DNA from: Fructobacillus sp. CRL 2054 | GTDB lineage: Bacteria; Bacillota; Bacilli; Lactobacillales; Lactobacillaceae | Direction of reading: 5' to 3' | NCBI RefSeq assembly: GCF_028764065.1 | Contig: NZ_JACOFN010000004.1 | Span: 1-64,000 of the forward strand | DNA: 64,000 nucleotides | Part shown: positions 18,999-29,306 of the stretch, in pieces | Numbering within the stretch: the first letter of the stretch is position 1 | How the letters are laid out: every line of letters begins with the position of its first letter | Program-made: the position numbers and the translations under genes | The notes under the pieces: model-generated | Told to the model about the DNA's origin: nothing | The model's input: only the letters and a program-made list of their open reading frames with translations | The model's database searches: none

Positions 18999-19622
18999 AT
19001 GACTAAAGTTGCTGTATTAAAGCAAGACGGTTCAAAGGCTGCTGATTTGGATTTGAACGAAGCAGTATTCGCCGTAGAACCTAACAACGCTGTGATTACG
19101 GAAGCCGTATTGATGCAACGTGCTTCAATGCGTCAAGGTACGCACGCCGTTAAGAACCGTTCAGCGGTTTCTGGTGGTGGACGTAAGCCTTGGAAGCAAA
19201 AGGGTACTGGTCGCGCTCGTCAGGGTTCAATCCGTGCACCTCAATGGCGTGGTGGTGGAATCGTCTTCGGTCCTACTCCTCGTTCATACGCTTACCGTAT
19301 TAACAAGAAGGCCTACAACTTGGCCTTGAAGTCAGCTTTGTCACAAAAGCTTTCTGACAACAAGTTGGTTGTAGTTGACGCTTTGGCCTTTTCAGAAGCT
19401 AAGACAAAGGACTTCAAGCAAGTTCTTGCTAACTTGGCTGTTGACTCAAAGGCTTTGGTAATCGTTGACGAAAACAACGAAAACGCATTGCGCGCTGCTC
19501 GTAACTTGGCTAACGTTCAAGTTATGACTGCTGCAGGCGTTAACGTCTTGGACGTGGTTAACGCGGACAAGCTGGTGGTTGTTCAATCAGCGATCGAAGA
19601 AATCCAAGGAGGTCTCGCCTAA
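18999..19622 (+). CDS. rplD: 50S ribosomal protein L4
   Basis: Lines the peptide exit tunnel constriction together with L22. The protein has 207 residues. The tunnel loop is visible as [19 protein letters not shown] near residues 60-80. In gammaproteobacteria L4 represses the S10 operon; whether it does so here is unknown. AAAGGAGAACAATCAATC precedes the ATG. The stop and the rplW start share one base (TAATG), implying translational coupling. Confidence 0.97.
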   Translation: MTKVAVLKQDGSKAADLDLNEAVFAVEPNNAVITEAVLMQRASMRQGTHAVKNRSAVSGGGRKPWKQKGTGRARQGSIRAPQWRGGGIVFGPTPRSYAYRINKKAYNLALKSALSQKLSDNKLVVVDALAFSEAKTKDFKQVLANLAVDSKALVIVDENNENALRAARNLANVQVMTAAGVNVLDVVNADKLVVVQSAIEEIQGGLA

Positions 19623-19909
19623 TGGATGCACGCGATATTATCCGTCGCCCAATCATTACCGAAGCTTCAATGGCGCAAACAGAAATGAAGCGCTATGTCT
19701 TTGAAGTAGACGTACGGGCAACTAAGCCAGAAATCAAGCGAGCAATCGAAGAAGTCTTCGACGTAAAGGTTGCTAACTTGAACACCGCTAACGTAAGCGG
19801 AAAGAAGAAGCGTCAAGGTCGCTATGTTGGATTCACTCGTAAGATGAAGAAGGCTACAGTTACTTTGAAGGCTGACTCAAAAGATATTCAAATCTTTAAC
19901 GAAGGTTAA
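19622..19909 (+). CDS. rplW: 50S ribosomal protein L23
   Basis: Sits at the tunnel exit and is the docking site for trigger factor and SRP. The protein has 95 residues. It begins [17 protein letters not shown] and carries the 23S-binding segment [32 protein letters not shown] inside rplD supplies the ribosome-binding site. One-base overlap with rplD. Confidence 0.97.
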   Translation: MDARDIIRRPIITEASMAQTEMKRYVFEVDVRATKPEIKRAIEEVFDVKVANLNTANVSGKKKRQGRYVGFTRKMKKATVTLKADSKDIQIFNEG

Positions 19910-19930
19910 TTTTAATAGGAGGATAAGACA

Positions 19931-20767
19931 TTGGCTATCAAGAAGTATAAGCCAACCTCAAACGGACGTCGTAACATGACTTCTTCTGATTTCTCTGAAA
20001 TCACGAAGTCAACGCCCGAAAAGAGTTTGTTGGCAAAGAAGTCAAAGACCGGTGCACGTAACTCACAAGGTCATATGACAGTTCGCCACAAGGCTGGTGG
20101 ACACAAGCAAGCCTACCGTATTGTCGATTTCAAGCGTGTTAAGGACACTAAGTCTGCAACAGTTAAGGCTATCGAATACGATCCAAACCGTACGGCTAAC
20201 ATTGCTTTGATCGTCTATGAAGACGGAATCAAGAGCTATATCTTGGCGCCTAAGGGATTGAAGGTTGGCGATAAAGTTCAATCTGGTCCTGATGCCGATA
20301 TTAAGATCGGTAATGCCTTGCCATTGAGCGCTATTCCTGAAGGTACTTTGATTCACAACATCGAATTGAAGCCTGGTAAGGGTGGTCAATTGGCACGTTC
20401 AGCCGGTGCATCAGCACAGGTTTTGGGACGTGACGGTAAGTACGTTATCGTTCGTTTGACTTCAGGTGAAGTACGTTTGGTTATCGAAACTGCACGTGCA
20501 ACTATCGGTGAAGTTGGAAACGCAGAACACTCATTGATTAACTGGGGTAAGGCTGGTCGTAACCGTTGGCGTGGAAAGCGCCCACACGTTCGTGGATCAG
20601 TTATGAACCCTAACGATCACCCTCACGGTGGTGGTGAAGGAAAGGCCCCTGTTGGTCGTCCAAGTCCACTTTCTCCATGGGGTAAGAAGACTGCTGGTAA
20701 GAAGACTCGTAACGCGAAGAAGGCTTCAACGAAGTTCATTATTCGTGGTCGTAAGAAGAGTAAGTAA
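19931..20767 (+). CDS. rplB: 50S ribosomal protein L2
   Basis: Essential for subunit association and peptidyl transferase activity. The protein has 278 residues. It starts at TTG, chosen because AGGAGGATAAGACA lies directly upstream and the product then begins (M)[13 protein letters not shown] as expected. The conserved C-terminal block [19 protein letters not shown] with the key histidine is intact. It is followed by rpsS after 17 bases. Confidence 0.97.
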   Translation: MAIKKYKPTSNGRRNMTSSDFSEITKSTPEKSLLAKKSKTGARNSQGHMTVRHKAGGHKQAYRIVDFKRVKDTKSATVKAIEYDPNRTANIALIVYEDGIKSYILAPKGLKVGDKVQSGPDADIKIGNALPLSAIPEGTLIHNIELKPGKGGQLARSAGASAQVLGRDGKYVIVRLTSGEVRLVIETARATIGEVGNAEHSLINWGKAGRNRWRGKRPHVRGSVMNPNDHPHGGGEGKAPVGRPSPLSPWGKKTAGKKTRNAKKASTKFIIRGRKKSK

Positions 20768-20784
20768 GGGAAAGGAGATAACTA

Positions 20785-21060
20785 ATGGCTCGTAGTTTGA
20801 AAAAGGGACCATTTGCGGACCCACACTTGCTTAAGAAGATCGAGGCCCAAGCGGACCAAGAAAAGAAGTCAGTGATCAAGACATGGTCACGTCGTTCAAC
20901 GATTTTCCCAAGTTTTATCGGGTACACAATCGCAGTTTATGATGGACGTAAGCACGTTCCTGTTTATGTTCAAGATGACATGGTTGGTCACAAGTTGGGC
21001 GAATTTGTTCCAACACGTACTTTCCGTGGACACAAAGTAGACGATAAGAAGACTAAGTAA
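20785..21060 (+). CDS. rpsS: 30S ribosomal protein S19
   Basis: Head protein that contacts the large subunit and the A-site tRNA. The protein has 91 residues. [19 protein letters not shown] is the family start. The basic C-terminus with [18 protein letters not shown] is typical. GGAAAGGAGATAACTA precedes the ATG. It is placed between rplB and rplV, as in nearly all bacteria. Confidence 0.97.
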   Translation: MARSLKKGPFADPHLLKKIEAQADQEKKSVIKTWSRRSTIFPSFIGYTIAVYDGRKHVPVYVQDDMVGHKLGEFVPTRTFRGHKVDDKKTK

Positions 21061-21074
21061 GGAGGAAATGCAAA

Positions 21075-21431
21075 ATGGCTGAACAAGTAACATCAGCTCG
21101 GGCGACTGCCAAGATCGTTCGCGTTGCCCCTCGTAAGGCGCGCTTAGTTCTTGATACGATTCGTCGTAAGAATGTAAACGAAGCCTTTGCAATCCTAAAG
21201 TTCTTGCCAAATACTTCAACTGAAGATATTTACAAGGTATTGAACTCAGCAGTTGCAAACGCAGAAAACAACTTTTCACTTGACCGTGAAGATTTGATTG
21301 TTAAGGAAGCATTCGCAAACGAAGGACCTACGCTTAAGCGTTTCCGTCCACGTGCGAAGGGATCTGCTTCTGCAATTAACAAGCGCACAAGCCACATTAC
21401 TATTGTGGTAGCTGAGAAGGAGGAAAAGTAA
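21075..21431 (+). CDS. rplV: 50S ribosomal protein L22
   Basis: Forms part of the exit tunnel with L4; its beta-hairpin is a site of macrolide resistance. The protein has 118 residues. The globular part includes [20 protein letters not shown], and the hairpin runs around [35 protein letters not shown] precedes the ATG. It overlaps rpsC by one base (TAATG). Confidence 0.97.
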   Translation: MAEQVTSARATAKIVRVAPRKARLVLDTIRRKNVNEAFAILKFLPNTSTEDIYKVLNSAVANAENNFSLDREDLIVKEAFANEGPTLKRFRPRAKGSASAINKRTSHITIVVAEKEEK

Positions 21432-22099
21432 TGGGTCAAAAGATTAACCCTACTGGCTTCCGTGTCGGCGTCATCCGTGATTGGGATGCAAAGTGGTTTG
21501 CTAACAAGGCAGACTTCTCAAACCAACTTCTCGAAGACTTGCGTATTCGTAAGTACATCGAAGAAAACTTGACGGATGCTTCAGTTGACCGTGTTGAAAT
21601 TGAACGTTCAACGAAGTCACGTATCGATTTGACTTTGCACACTGCCAAGCCAGGAATGGTAATTGGTAAGGGTGGCTCAGAAGTTGAAAAGCTACGTACT
21701 CAATTAGCTAAGTTGACTGATGTCGATGCACGTGGCCGTCACAAGCGCGTATTCATCAACATCGTTGAAATCAAGAAGCCTGACTTGTCAGCTCACCTTG
21801 TGGGTCTACAAGTTGCAGGTGATTTGGAACGTCGTGTTGCCTTCCGTCGTGCAATGCGTGGTGCTATTCAACGCGCCCGCCGTGCCGGTGCTAAGGGAAT
21901 CAAGATTGTTGTTTCAGGTCGTTTGAACGGGGCAGATATGTCACGTATCGAACAGTACACTGAAGGAACTGTTCCACTCCACACACTCCGTGCCGACATT
22001 GATTACTCATGGGACGAAGCAGCTACTGCTTACGGTAACTTGGGTATCAAGACTTGGATCTACCGCGGTGATGTGTTGCCAAAGAAGAAGAACAAGTAA
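21431..22099 (+). CDS. rpsC: 30S ribosomal protein S3
   Basis: Part of the mRNA entry channel and ribosomal helicase activity. The protein has 222 residues. [13 protein letters not shown] opens the protein, the KH domain contains [13 protein letters not shown] near residues 77-89, and the C-terminal domain carries [30 protein letters not shown]. The ribosome-binding site GAGAAGGAGGAAAAG lies in the end of rplV, and the start overlaps the rplV stop. Confidence 0.97.
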   Translation: MGQKINPTGFRVGVIRDWDAKWFANKADFSNQLLEDLRIRKYIEENLTDASVDRVEIERSTKSRIDLTLHTAKPGMVIGKGGSEVEKLRTQLAKLTDVDARGRHKRVFINIVEIKKPDLSAHLVGLQVAGDLERRVAFRRAMRGAIQRARRAGAKGIKIVVSGRLNGADMSRIEQYTEGTVPLHTLRADIDYSWDEAATAYGNLGIKTWIYRGDVLPKKKNK

Positions 22100-22113
22100 G
22101 GAGGGAAGCAAAC

Positions 22114-22527
22114 ATGTTAGTACCAAAGCGTGTTAAATTCCGTCGTGTACACCGTGGCCACATGCGTGGTGAAGCAAAGGGTGGAAAGACGGTTGCCTTC
22201 GGTGACTACGGCTTGCAAGCAACAACTTCAAGCTGGATCACTAACCGGCAAATCGAAGCTGCCCGTATTGCAATGACCCGTTATATGAAGCGTGGTGGTA
22301 AGGTCTGGATCAAGATTTTCCCACACAAGTCATATACATCTAAGGGTGTTGGTGTTCGAATGGGTAACGGTAAGGGTGCACCTGAAGGATGGGTTGCCCC
22401 AGTTAAGCGTGGTAAGGTAATGTTCGAAGTAGGTGGCGTTGATAAGCCAGTTGCTGTTGAAGCATTGCGTCTTGCCTCACACAAGTTGCCTGTACGTACG
22501 AAGATTATTGCTCGGGAGGCTGAATAA
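22114..22527 (+). CDS. rplP: 50S ribosomal protein L16
   Basis: Organises the A-site tRNA-binding region of the large subunit. The protein has 137 residues. [19 protein letters not shown] and the [26 protein letters not shown] segments are typical, including the conserved arginine region hydroxylated in some species. GGAGGGAAGCAAAC precedes the ATG. It overlaps rpmC by one base (TAATG). Confidence 0.97.
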   Translation: MLVPKRVKFRRVHRGHMRGEAKGGKTVAFGDYGLQATTSSWITNRQIEAARIAMTRYMKRGGKVWIKIFPHKSYTSKGVGVRMGNGKGAPEGWVAPVKRGKVMFEVGGVDKPVAVEALRLASHKLPVRTKIIAREAE

Positions 22528-22733
22528 TGACTAAAGCAAACGAATTAAAGGCTTTGTCACTTGCGGATTTGCAAAAGCGCGAAGCCGAATTCAAGGAAGA
22601 ATTGTTCAACCTTCGTTTCCAATTGGCTACTGGTCAATTAGAAAACACGGCCCGTATTTCAAAAGTTCGTAAGGACATTGCACGTGTGAAGACTGTCATT
22701 CGTGCACAACAGTTGGCAGAAGCCAACAAATAA
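22527..22733 (+). CDS. rpmC: 50S ribosomal protein L29
   Basis: Small helical protein near the tunnel exit next to L23. The protein has 68 residues in two helices, with the conserved [20 protein letters not shown] segment. Its ribosome-binding site, CGGGAGGCTGA, is within rplP. Followed by rpsQ after 22 bases. Confidence 0.96.
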   Translation: MTKANELKALSLADLQKREAEFKEELFNLRFQLATGQLENTARISKVRKDIARVKTVIRAQQLAEANK

Positions 22734-22755
22734 GACGAAAGGAAGAAGCTGAAAA

Positions 22756-23022
22756 ATGAGTGAAGAACGTAACGCTCGTAAGGTCTACCGTGGCCGTGTC
22801 GTTTCCGACAAGATGGAAAAGACAATTACTGTTGCTGTTGACACTTACGTCAACCACCCAGTTTATGGTAAGCGAGTTCGCTATACGAAGAAGTTCAAGG
22901 CCCATGATGAAAAGAATGTTGCCAAGCAAGGTGACATCGTCCAAATCATGGAAACTCGTCCTTTGTCTGCAACGAAGCACTTCCGTTTGGTTAAGGTCAT
23001 TGAAGAGGCCGTTATCCTTTAA
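22756..23022 (+). CDS. rpsQ: 30S ribosomal protein S17
   Basis: Primary 16S rRNA-binding protein of the 30S body. The protein has 88 residues. [17 protein letters not shown] opens the OB fold, and the C-terminal [11 protein letters not shown] is conserved. GAAAGGAAGAAGCTGAAAA precedes the ATG, so the spacing is rather long. rplN follows after about 50 bases. Confidence 0.96.
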   Translation: MSEERNARKVYRGRVVSDKMEKTITVAVDTYVNHPVYGKRVRYTKKFKAHDEKNVAKQGDIVQIMETRPLSATKHFRLVKVIEEAVIL

Positions 23023-23073
23023 TCTTAGGATTAACCAATCGTCGTAAATTATTGCTAACAAGGAGGATGAACC

Positions 23074-23442
23074 ATGATTCAACAAGAGAGTCGTTTGAAA
23101 GTGGCTGATAACTCTGGCGCACGTGAAATCTTGACGATTAAAGTGCTCGGTGGTTCTGGCCGTAAGGTTGCTGGCATCGGTGACATGATTGTTGCTACTG
23201 TTAAGCAAGCTATCCCTGGTGGTACAGTAAAGAAGGGTGACGTCGTTAAGGCTGTCATCGTACGAACTGTTTCTGACGTACGTCGTACTGACGGTTCATA
23301 CATCAACTTCGATGAAAACGCTGCTGTTATCGTAAAGGATGACAAGTCACCAGTTGGTACGCGTATCTTTGGCCCTGTTGCACGTGAATTGCGTGACAAC
23401 AACTACACGCGTATCGTTTCATTGGCACCAGAAGTGCTCTAA
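23074..23442 (+). CDS. rplN: 50S ribosomal protein L14
   Basis: Forms an intersubunit bridge and binds the silencing factor RsfS. The protein has 122 residues, exactly the usual length. [19 protein letters not shown] and the end [19 protein letters not shown] are typical. AAGGAGGATGAACC precedes the ATG. Confidence 0.97.
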   Translation: MIQQESRLKVADNSGAREILTIKVLGGSGRKVAGIGDMIVATVKQAIPGGTVKKGDVVKAVIVRTVSDVRRTDGSYINFDENAAVIVKDDKSPVGTRIFGPVARELRDNNYTRIVSLAPEVL

Positions 23443-23464
23443 TACTGACAAGGAGGAGCCAATC

Positions 23465-23773
23465 ATGTTTGTAAAAACAGGTGATAAGGTTCGCGTCATT
23501 GCTGGTAAGGACAAGGGTAAGGAAGGAACAGTTACAAAGACTGTTGCTGCCAAGAACCGTGTCGTTGTCGAAGGCGTAAACCTCGTTAAGAAGCATCAAA
23601 AGCCTTCTAACGAATACCCACAGGGTGGTGTTATCGATACTGAAGCACCTATCCATGCATCAAACGTGCAAGTACTTGACCCTTCAACTAACGAACCAAC
23701 TAAGGTTGGATTCAAGTTTGAAGACGGCAAGAAGGTACGTTTTGCCAAGAAGTCTGGCAACAAGCTAGGCTAA
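23465..23773 (+). CDS. rplX: 50S ribosomal protein L24
   Basis: Assembly initiator of the large subunit near the tunnel exit. The protein has 102 residues from [21 protein letters not shown], which carries the KOW motif. The start is fixed by AAGGAGGAGCCAATC directly upstream; in-frame codons further up lie within rplN and are rejected. rplE follows after 35 bases. Confidence 0.96.
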   Translation: MFVKTGDKVRVIAGKDKGKEGTVTKTVAAKNRVVVEGVNLVKKHQKPSNEYPQGGVIDTEAPIHASNVQVLDPSTNEPTKVGFKFEDGKKVRFAKKSGNKLG

Positions 23774-23808
23774 TTAAGCTAACCATTTGAAAGGTAGAAA
23801 TCATTATC

Positions 23809-24351
23809 ATGGCAAATGAATTAAAAGTAAAATATGTTAATGAAGTTCAACCTGCTTTAATCAAGAAGTTTAACTTCACATCATCAATGCAAGCACCTAA
23901 GATCGAAAAGATCGTTTTGAACATGGGTGTTGGTGATGCTGTGTCAAACTCAAAGAACCTCGATGAAGCGGTTGAAGAATTGAAGCAAATCGCTGGACAA
24001 CAACCAGTGATTACGCGAGCAAAGAAGTCAATCGCCGGATTCCGTTTGCGTGAAGGTATGGCAATCGGTGCGAAGGTTACTTTGCGCGGAGAACGTATGT
24101 ACGAATTCTTGGACAAGTTGATTAACATCTCTTTGCCACGTGTTCGTGACTTCCACGGTGTTTCTGGTAAGGCCTTTGACGGCCGCGGAAACTACACGTT
24201 GGGTATCCGTGAACAGTTGATTTTCCCAGAAATCGACTTTGACAAGGTGAACAAGGTTCGCGGTTTGGACATCGTTATTGTAACGACTGCACAAACTGAT
24301 GAAGAAGGTCACGAATTGTTGGCTCAACTTGGCATGCCATTTGCTAAGTAA
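23809..24351 (+). CDS. rplE: 50S ribosomal protein L5
   Basis: Binds 5S rRNA and contacts the P-site tRNA and the 30S head. The protein has 180 residues. The conserved [11 protein letters not shown] and [16 protein letters not shown] blocks are present. AAAGGTAGAAATCATTATC is a somewhat distant ribosome-binding site. In most Firmicutes the zinc-type rpsN follows; here the gene is followed by 127 bases of hairpins and then rpsH. Confidence 0.97.
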   Translation: MANELKVKYVNEVQPALIKKFNFTSSMQAPKIEKIVLNMGVGDAVSNSKNLDEAVEELKQIAGQQPVITRAKKSIAGFRLREGMAIGAKVTLRGERMYEFLDKLINISLPRVRDFHGVSGKAFDGRGNYTLGIREQLIFPEIDFDKVNKVRGLDIVIVTTAQTDEEGHELLAQLGMPFAK

Positions 24352-24478
24352 GACAACGATTTAAGGACGGCCACTCGTTTGAGTGGCACGTTCTTAAGTC
24401 CAGTAGACTTCGGTCTGCTTGACTTAAGAGCGTAACAATTGTTGCTACGTTCAAAATATATAAGGAGGATATCGATAG
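24352..24478 (+). other. Hairpin-rich gap where rpsN is usually found
   Basis: Three hairpins in a row fill the gap: GCCACTC/GAGTGGC (24370-24387), a long one with 12-bp outer stem CGTTCTTAAGTC/GACTTAAGAGCG and inner AGTAGAC/GTCTGCT closed by TTCG (24389-24432), and an imperfect one around AACAATTGTT. There are no T-tracts and no open frame resembling S14. It may be the scar of a lost rpsN, an RNA processing site, or an S8-type regulatory site. Confidence 0.6.
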
Positions 24479-24877
24479 ATGTCTATGACTGATCCAATTG
24501 CTGATTTTTTGACTCGTATTCGTAACGCCAACTTGGCGCGTCACGCTTCCGTTTCAATTCCAGCATCAAAAATGAAGAAGAGCATGGCTGAGATCTTGAA
24601 GCAAGAAGGTTTCATCCGCGACTACGAATTCGTTGAAGACAACAAGCAAGGTGTTATCAACGTATTCTTGAAGTACGGGGAAGATCAACAGCGTGTTATC
24701 ACTGGTATCAAGCGTGTTTCTAAGCCAGGTTTGCGTAAGTACGCTAAGGCCGAAGAAATGCCAAAGGTTTTGAATGGCCTTGGTATCGCGATTGTTTCAA
24801 CATCAATGGGTGTTGTAACTGACAAAGTCGCACGCGCTAACCAAGTTGGTGGCGAAGTGCTGGCTTACGTTTGGTAA
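24479..24877 (+). CDS. rpsH: 30S ribosomal protein S8
   Basis: Primary 16S rRNA-binding protein of the platform, and the autogenous repressor of the spc operon in E. coli. The protein has 132 residues. [16 protein letters not shown] and the C-terminal [26 protein letters not shown] are conserved. AAGGAGGATATCGATAG precedes the ATG. Unusual neighbour: rplE rather than rpsN stands upstream. Confidence 0.97.
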   Translation: MSMTDPIADFLTRIRNANLARHASVSIPASKMKKSMAEILKQEGFIRDYEFVEDNKQGVINVFLKYGEDQQRVITGIKRVSKPGLRKYAKAEEMPKVLNGLGIAIVSTSMGVVTDKVARANQVGGEVLAYVW

Positions 24878-24901
24878 TATATCTAAGAAAGGAGACTTAC
24901 C

Positions 24902-25438
24902 ATGAGCCGTATTGGTAATAAAGTAGTTACGATTCCTGCTGGCGTTGAAGTTAAGCAGGACGGACAACACGTCACGGTTAAGGGACCTAAGGGAGAATTG
25001 TCATACACAATCAACCCTGAAATCACTATGCACATGGACGGAACTGAAGTTCGTTTCACTCGTGCAGCCGAAGACAAGAAGCACCGTGCTTTGCACGGTA
25101 CAACCACAGCTAACTTCCTCAACTTGATTGAAGGAGTTACAAATGGTTTCTCAAAGACTTTGAAGATGGTCGGTGTTGGTTACCGTGCCGCTAAGAAGGG
25201 TTCAGTATTGAACTTGTCAGTTGGATATTCACACCCAGTTGACTTTGAAGACCGCGAAGGTTTGACTGTTGAAGTACCTGATGCTTTGACTATCAAGATC
25301 TCTGGAATTTCTAAGCAAGCCGTTGGTGACTTTGCTGCCGAAGTTCGCGCCGTACGCCCTCCTGAACCATATAAGGGTAAGGGAATTCGCTACGAAGGCG
25401 AAGTTGTTAAGCGTAAGGAAGGTAAGACTGGTAAGTAA
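24902..25438 (+). CDS. rplF: 50S ribosomal protein L6
   Basis: Located near the factor-binding site at the base of the L7/L12 stalk. The protein has 178 residues with two similar domains. [17 protein letters not shown] and the C-terminal [26 protein letters not shown] are conserved. AGAAAGGAGACTTACC precedes the ATG. A 90-base gap with a hairpin separates it from rplR. Confidence 0.97.
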   Translation: MSRIGNKVVTIPAGVEVKQDGQHVTVKGPKGELSYTINPEITMHMDGTEVRFTRAAEDKKHRALHGTTTANFLNLIEGVTNGFSKTLKMVGVGYRAAKKGSVLNLSVGYSHPVDFEDREGLTVEVPDALTIKISGISKQAVGDFAAEVRAVRPPEPYKGKGIRYEGEVVKRKEGKTGK

Positions 25439-25488
25439 GCTTAAGGCTCACTTATTCGTTTTAACCGTATTAATTAATTATTATTTTG

Positions 25489-25511
25489 AAAAGGCGACTA
25501 AGGTCGCCTAG
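25489..25511 (+). other. Intercistronic hairpin rplF-rplR
   Basis: AAGGCGAC pairs with GTCGCCT around TAAG, just upstream of the rplR ribosome-binding site. There is no T-tract. Confidence 0.55.
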
Positions 25512-25528
25512 AAAAGGAAAGCACAGCT

Positions 25529-25882
25529 ATGATTTCAAAACCAGATAAGAACAAGCTCCGTGCACGTCGCCACAAGCGCGTCCGCGGAAAGGTCTCTGGT
25601 ACTGCTGCTCGCCCACGTTTGAACGTTTTCCGTTCTAATGTAAACATCTACGCTCAATTGATTGATGACGTAGCGGGTGTAACGCTAGCAAGTGCCTCAT
25701 CACAATCTGCCGATGTTACCGGTACTAAGGTTGAACAAGCCGTTAAGGTTGGTGAATTGATCGCCAAGAACGCTAAGGCTGCTAACATCGAAGAAGTTGT
25801 CTTCGATCGTGGTGGTTACGTATATCACGGACGTGTGAAGGCTTTGGCCGACTCAGCTCGTGAAAACGGCTTGAAGTTCTAA
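25529..25882 (+). CDS. rplR: 50S ribosomal protein L18
   Basis: Binds 5S rRNA and brings it to the central protuberance. The protein has 117 residues. [21 protein letters not shown] and the end [26 protein letters not shown] are typical. GAAAAGGAAAGCACAGCT precedes the ATG. rpsE follows after 19 bases. Confidence 0.97.
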   Translation: MISKPDKNKLRARRHKRVRGKVSGTAARPRLNVFRSNVNIYAQLIDDVAGVTLASASSQSADVTGTKVEQAVKVGELIAKNAKAANIEEVVFDRGGYVYHGRVKALADSARENGLKF

Positions 25883-25901
25883 AGAAAGGAGGAATAAACA
25901 A

Positions 25902-26408
25902 ATGGTTGAATTCGTAAACCCTAAAGAATTAGGTGAATTAGAAGAAAACGTTGTCGCAATTAACCGTGTTACCAAGGTTGTTAAGGGTGGACGTCGTTTG
26001 CGTTTCGGTGCTTTGGTTGTCGTTGGTGACAAGCAAGGACACGTTGGTTTCGGAACTGGTAAGGCACAAGAAGTGCCAGAAGCTATCCGTAAGGCTGTCG
26101 AAGATGCAAAGCGCAACTTGATCACAGTCCCAATGGTTGGTACGACTATTCCTCACGATGTTCTTGGAGAACACGCAGGTGGTAAGATTTTGATCAAGCC
26201 AGCTGAAGAAGGTGCCGGGGTTGCCGCCGGTGGTTCTACTCGTTCCGTAATGGAATTGGCTGGAATCGCTGATGTGACTGCTAAGTCACTTGGTTCATCA
26301 ACTCCAGTTAACGTTGTCCGTGCAACTTTTGATGGTTTGTCAAAGTTGAAGGATGCTAACGACGTTGCAAAGTTACGTGGTGTTTCATTGGAACACTTGG
26401 CTGAATAA
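25902..26408 (+). CDS. rpsE: 30S ribosomal protein S5
   Basis: Maintains decoding accuracy and forms the mRNA entry tunnel with S3 and S4; spectinomycin resistance maps here. The protein has 168 residues. The dsRNA-binding-like N-domain includes [18 protein letters not shown], and the C-domain includes [35 protein letters not shown] precedes the ATG. rpmD follows after 11 bases. Confidence 0.97.
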   Translation: MVEFVNPKELGELEENVVAINRVTKVVKGGRRLRFGALVVVGDKQGHVGFGTGKAQEVPEAIRKAVEDAKRNLITVPMVGTTIPHDVLGEHAGGKILIKPAEEGAGVAAGGSTRSVMELAGIADVTAKSLGSSTPVNVVRATFDGLSKLKDANDVAKLRGVSLEHLAE

Positions 26409-26419
26409 GGAGCGATAAC

Positions 26420-26602
26420 ATGGCTGATTTGAAGATCACTTTGATTAAGAGTGCGGCTCATCGCTTGCCTAAGCAACGTGCCATTGTTAAGTCACTTGGA
26501 CTTAACCGTGTGTCAAGCTCAGTGGTGAAGCCTGATAACGCAGCAACACGTGGTGCAATTTTCCATATTGCTCACTTGGTTTCTGTTGAAGAAGTAAAGT
26601 AA
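26420..26602 (+). CDS. rpmD: 50S ribosomal protein L30
   Basis: Small bacterial L30 of 60 residues that binds 23S rRNA near the L25/5S region. [23 protein letters not shown] is the family signature. AAGGAGCGATAAC precedes the ATG, overlapping the end of rpsE. Confidence 0.96.
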   Translation: MADLKITLIKSAAHRLPKQRAIVKSLGLNRVSSSVVKPDNAATRGAIFHIAHLVSVEEVK

Positions 26603-26630
26603 AAAAAATAAAAAAAGGAGGGACCAAACC

Positions 26631-27065
26631 ATGGATTTGAACGAATTACAACCTGCTGCAGGCTCACGCTTTGTACGCAACCGTGTTGGTCGTGGTACAT
26701 CATCTGGAAATGGTAAGACTGCTGGTCGTGGTCAAAAGGGTCAAAAGGCTCGTGGTAAGACACGTCTTGGCTTCGAAGGTGGACAGATGCCTTTGTACCG
26801 TCGTATTCCAAAGCGTGGATTTACTAACATTTCACGTAAGGAATTCGCTGTTGTTAACTTGGAAAAGTTGAACAACTTCGATAACGGTACTGAAGTGACA
26901 CCAGCATTGTTGATTGAATCTGGTCTCGTTAAGAACCAAAAAGATGGTGTTAAGATCTTGGGTAACGGACAACTTGACAAGAAGTTGACTGTTAAGGCTA
27001 ACAAGTTCTCAGCATCTGCCGTAAAGGCAATCGAACAAGCTGGTGGTAACACCGAGGTGATTTAA
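26631..27065 (+). CDS. rplO: 50S ribosomal protein L15
   Basis: Late assembly protein of the large subunit with a long basic N-terminal extension. The protein has 144 residues. The extension [20 protein letters not shown] and the segment [17 protein letters not shown] are typical. AAAAAAGGAGGGACCAAACC precedes the ATG. The stop overlaps the secY start by one base (TAATG), coupling ribosome and translocon synthesis. Confidence 0.97.
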   Translation: MDLNELQPAAGSRFVRNRVGRGTSSGNGKTAGRGQKGQKARGKTRLGFEGGQMPLYRRIPKRGFTNISRKEFAVVNLEKLNNFDNGTEVTPALLIESGLVKNQKDGVKILGNGQLDKKLTVKANKFSASAVKAIEQAGGNTEVI

Positions 27066-28363
27066 TGTTTCGCACGTTATTTAATGCCATCCGACAAAAA
27101 GATATTCGCAAAAAGTTGCTCTGGACTGTGTTCTTAATCTTCGTTTATCGAATTGGAACACATATCACGGTGCCAGGTGTTAACGCTGCTGCTTTGCAGT
27201 CAGTGGCTAACTCTGGTCTCTTGAACATCTTAAATATCTTCTCGGGTGGGGGATTGTTGAACTTCTCCCTCTTTGCGATGGGAGTGTCACCCTATGTTAC
27301 TGCGCAAATTGTTGTGCAGTTGCTGCAATTAGATATCGTGCCACGTTTTGTCGAATGGAGTAAACAAGGTGAAGTTGGTCGACGGAAGCTTAATCAAGCA
27401 ACCCGTTATTTGACCATTATCTTTGCCTTTTTGCAATCTGTTGGTATTACAGCAGGTTTCAACTCCTTAGCCGCCTATGGCTTGGTCCAGCAGACCAATA
27501 ACGTGACCTCCTTCTTATTGATTGGGTCGGTCATGACAATGGGTACTTTCTTTGCCATGTGGCTCGGTGAAATGATTACTGAAAAGGGATTGGGAAACGG
27601 CGTTTCCATGATTATCTTCTCAGGAATTATTTCTCAGGCTCCTAGTTCATTTAAGGAAATCTTTAATGAAAACGTTTTGCAGGCTTCAAAGTCTCAAACG
27701 TTGAATGGTTGGATTTTCGTCACTGTTTTGATTTTGGCAATTATTCTCGTTATCGGGATTACGACTTGGTTCTACGAAGCATCTCGTAAGTTGCAAATTC
27801 AATACACACGTTCCGCTGCATCTTATGGATCAGAGGCCTATCTACCATTGAAGTTGAACGTTTCTGGTGTTATTCCAGTTATCTTCGCTTCATCATTGAT
27901 TTCAACACCACAAACAATTTTGTTTGCCTTCCAGAGTAAGTATGGAAATGATCAGTGGTTTAAGGTATTGAAGGAAATCTTCTCAATGCAGACGACGACC
28001 GGAGCTATCTTCTACACGGTAATGATCATTCTCTTTACCTACTTCTATGCCTTTGTTCAGGTTAATCCAGAAAAGCTTTCTGAAAACTTGCAAAAGCAGG
28101 GAGCATACATCGTGTCAGTTCGACCTGGTATCGAAACACAGAAGTTCATTACGAGGCTTTTGCTTCGTTTGTCCTTCGTAGGTTCTTTGTACCTTGGCTT
28201 TGTTGCCTTGGTACCATTGATTGCCTCCGATGTATGGGGATTGAACGAAAAGATTGGGCTTGGAGGAACATCCTTGCTAATCACAATTGGAGTTACCCTT
28301 GATTTGCTCCGTCAAATTGATGGTTTGCTACAAAAGAAGAACTACGTTGGATTCATCCACTAG
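27065..28363 (+). CDS. secY: Protein translocase channel SecY
   Basis: Central channel of the Sec translocon, working with SecE, SecG and the SecA encoded 23 kb upstream. The protein has 432 residues and ten membrane spans. The first helix starts after KDIRKKLLWTVFLIFVYRIG. The cytoplasmic loop with EASRKLQIQYTRSA and the C5 loop RPGIETQKFITR are conserved. It begins at the ATG overlapping the rplO stop. adk follows after 20 bases. Confidence 0.97.
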   Translation: MFRTLFNAIRQKDIRKKLLWTVFLIFVYRIGTHITVPGVNAAALQSVANSGLLNILNIFSGGGLLNFSLFAMGVSPYVTAQIVVQLLQLDIVPRFVEWSKQGEVGRRKLNQATRYLTIIFAFLQSVGITAGFNSLAAYGLVQQTNNVTSFLLIGSVMTMGTFFAMWLGEMITEKGLGNGVSMIIFSGIISQAPSSFKEIFNENVLQASKSQTLNGWIFVTVLILAIILVIGITTWFYEASRKLQIQYTRSAASYGSEAYLPLKLNVSGVIPVIFASSLISTPQTILFAFQSKYGNDQWFKVLKEIFSMQTTTGAIFYTVMIILFTYFYAFVQVNPEKLSENLQKQGAYIVSVRPGIETQKFITRLLLRLSFVGSLYLGFVALVPLIASDVWGLNEKIGLGGTSLLITIGVTLDLLRQIDGLLQKKNYVGFIH

Positions 28364-28383
28364 TTTGAAAAAGGAGTCTCATC

Positions 28384-28950
28384 ATGACAAAAAACTTAAT
28401 TCTTTTGGGCCTGCCTGGTGCAGGTAAGGGAACACAAGCTGAAAAGATTGTTGCCGATTATCCGATGGTTCACATCTCAACCGGTGACATCTTCCGCGCT
28501 AACCTCCGTGATAAGACAGCATTGGGCGAAAAGGCCCGTGCTTTCATGGACGCTGGAAACTTGGTACCCGATGAAATCACAAACGCCATGGTTGCAGATC
28601 GTTTGACTCAACCAGACGTTGTGAAGAACGGCTTTATGCTGGACGGGTATCCCCGAAACGAAGAACAAGCGAAGTTCTTGGATCAATTCCTTGCTGAGCA
28701 TGAAGAAGCGGTTTCCGCTACTTTGTACTTCAAGGTTTCAGACGATGTATTGGTTCAACGACTCTTGGGTCGTGGACGTGCAGATGACACGAAAGATGTT
28801 ATCGCACATCGCTTGGAAGTCAACAAGAAAGCAAACTTACCTTTGGTTGACTACTATGAAAAGCACAATGTCTTGCATACCATTGACGGTGAAGGCGACT
28901 TGGATACAATCTATTCAAACGTTAAGACTGTCTTGGATGGCTTGAACTAA
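28384..28950 (+). CDS. adk: Adenylate kinase, short form
   Basis: Converts ATP and AMP to two ADP, balancing cellular adenylate. The protein has 188 residues. The P-loop [10 protein letters not shown] lies at residues 8-17, and the AMP-binding STGDIFR and LDGYPRN follow. Between VQRLLGRGR and the following [12 protein letters not shown] the long LID domain with its zinc cysteines is missing, so this is the short form. AAAAAGGAGTCTCATC precedes the ATG. Placed between secY and infA as usual. Confidence 0.95.
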   Translation: MTKNLILLGLPGAGKGTQAEKIVADYPMVHISTGDIFRANLRDKTALGEKARAFMDAGNLVPDEITNAMVADRLTQPDVVKNGFMLDGYPRNEEQAKFLDQFLAEHEEAVSATLYFKVSDDVLVQRLLGRGRADDTKDVIAHRLEVNKKANLPLVDYYEKHNVLHTIDGEGDLDTIYSNVKTVLDGLN

Positions 28951-28957
28951 GGCTTTC

Positions 28958-28986
28958 TTGTCAGCTATTGATAATTCTGGTATAAT
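28958..28986 (+). promoter_or_regulatory. Internal promoter before infA
   Basis: TTGTCA (28958-28963) and TATAAT (28981-28986) are exactly 17 bp apart with an extended TG before the -10 box. It would let infA-rpmJ-rpsM-rpsK-rpoA-rplQ be transcribed separately from the S10-spc genes. Confidence 0.8.
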
Positions 28987-29045
28987 TTGATAGGTTAAGC
29001 ACTTATCGATTATGTTGAAGTATGGTTACATAGGAGGTAATCTGC

Positions 29046-29261
29046 GTGGCCAACGATGTCATTGAAATTGAAGGCAAAGTCAAAGAGACGATGCCAAACG
29101 CAATGTTTCAAGTCGAACTTGAAAACGGGGCGGTAATCTTGGCGCATGTTTCCGGTAAGATTCGTAAGAACTACATTCGTATCTTGCCTGGTGACCGCGT
29201 CACAGTTGAAATGTCACCCTACGACTTGACAAAGGGTCGTATTACTTACCGTTTCCGTTAA
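29046..29261 (+). CDS. infA: Translation initiation factor IF-1
   Basis: Binds the A site of the 30S subunit during initiation. The protein has 71 residues in one OB fold, with the family sequence [24 protein letters not shown] (shown in the protein as residues 4-27, key GKVxExLPNAxF pattern). It starts at GTG with ATAGGAGGTAATCTGC directly upstream. It is preceded by a strong internal promoter. Confidence 0.96.
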   Translation: MANDVIEIEGKVKETMPNAMFQVELENGAVILAHVSGKIRKNYIRILPGDRVTVEMSPYDLTKGRITYRFR

Positions 29262-29306
29262 TTCGGAGCGGTCTATAATCAGTTAACCGAATAGGAGGAA
29301 TAGATT

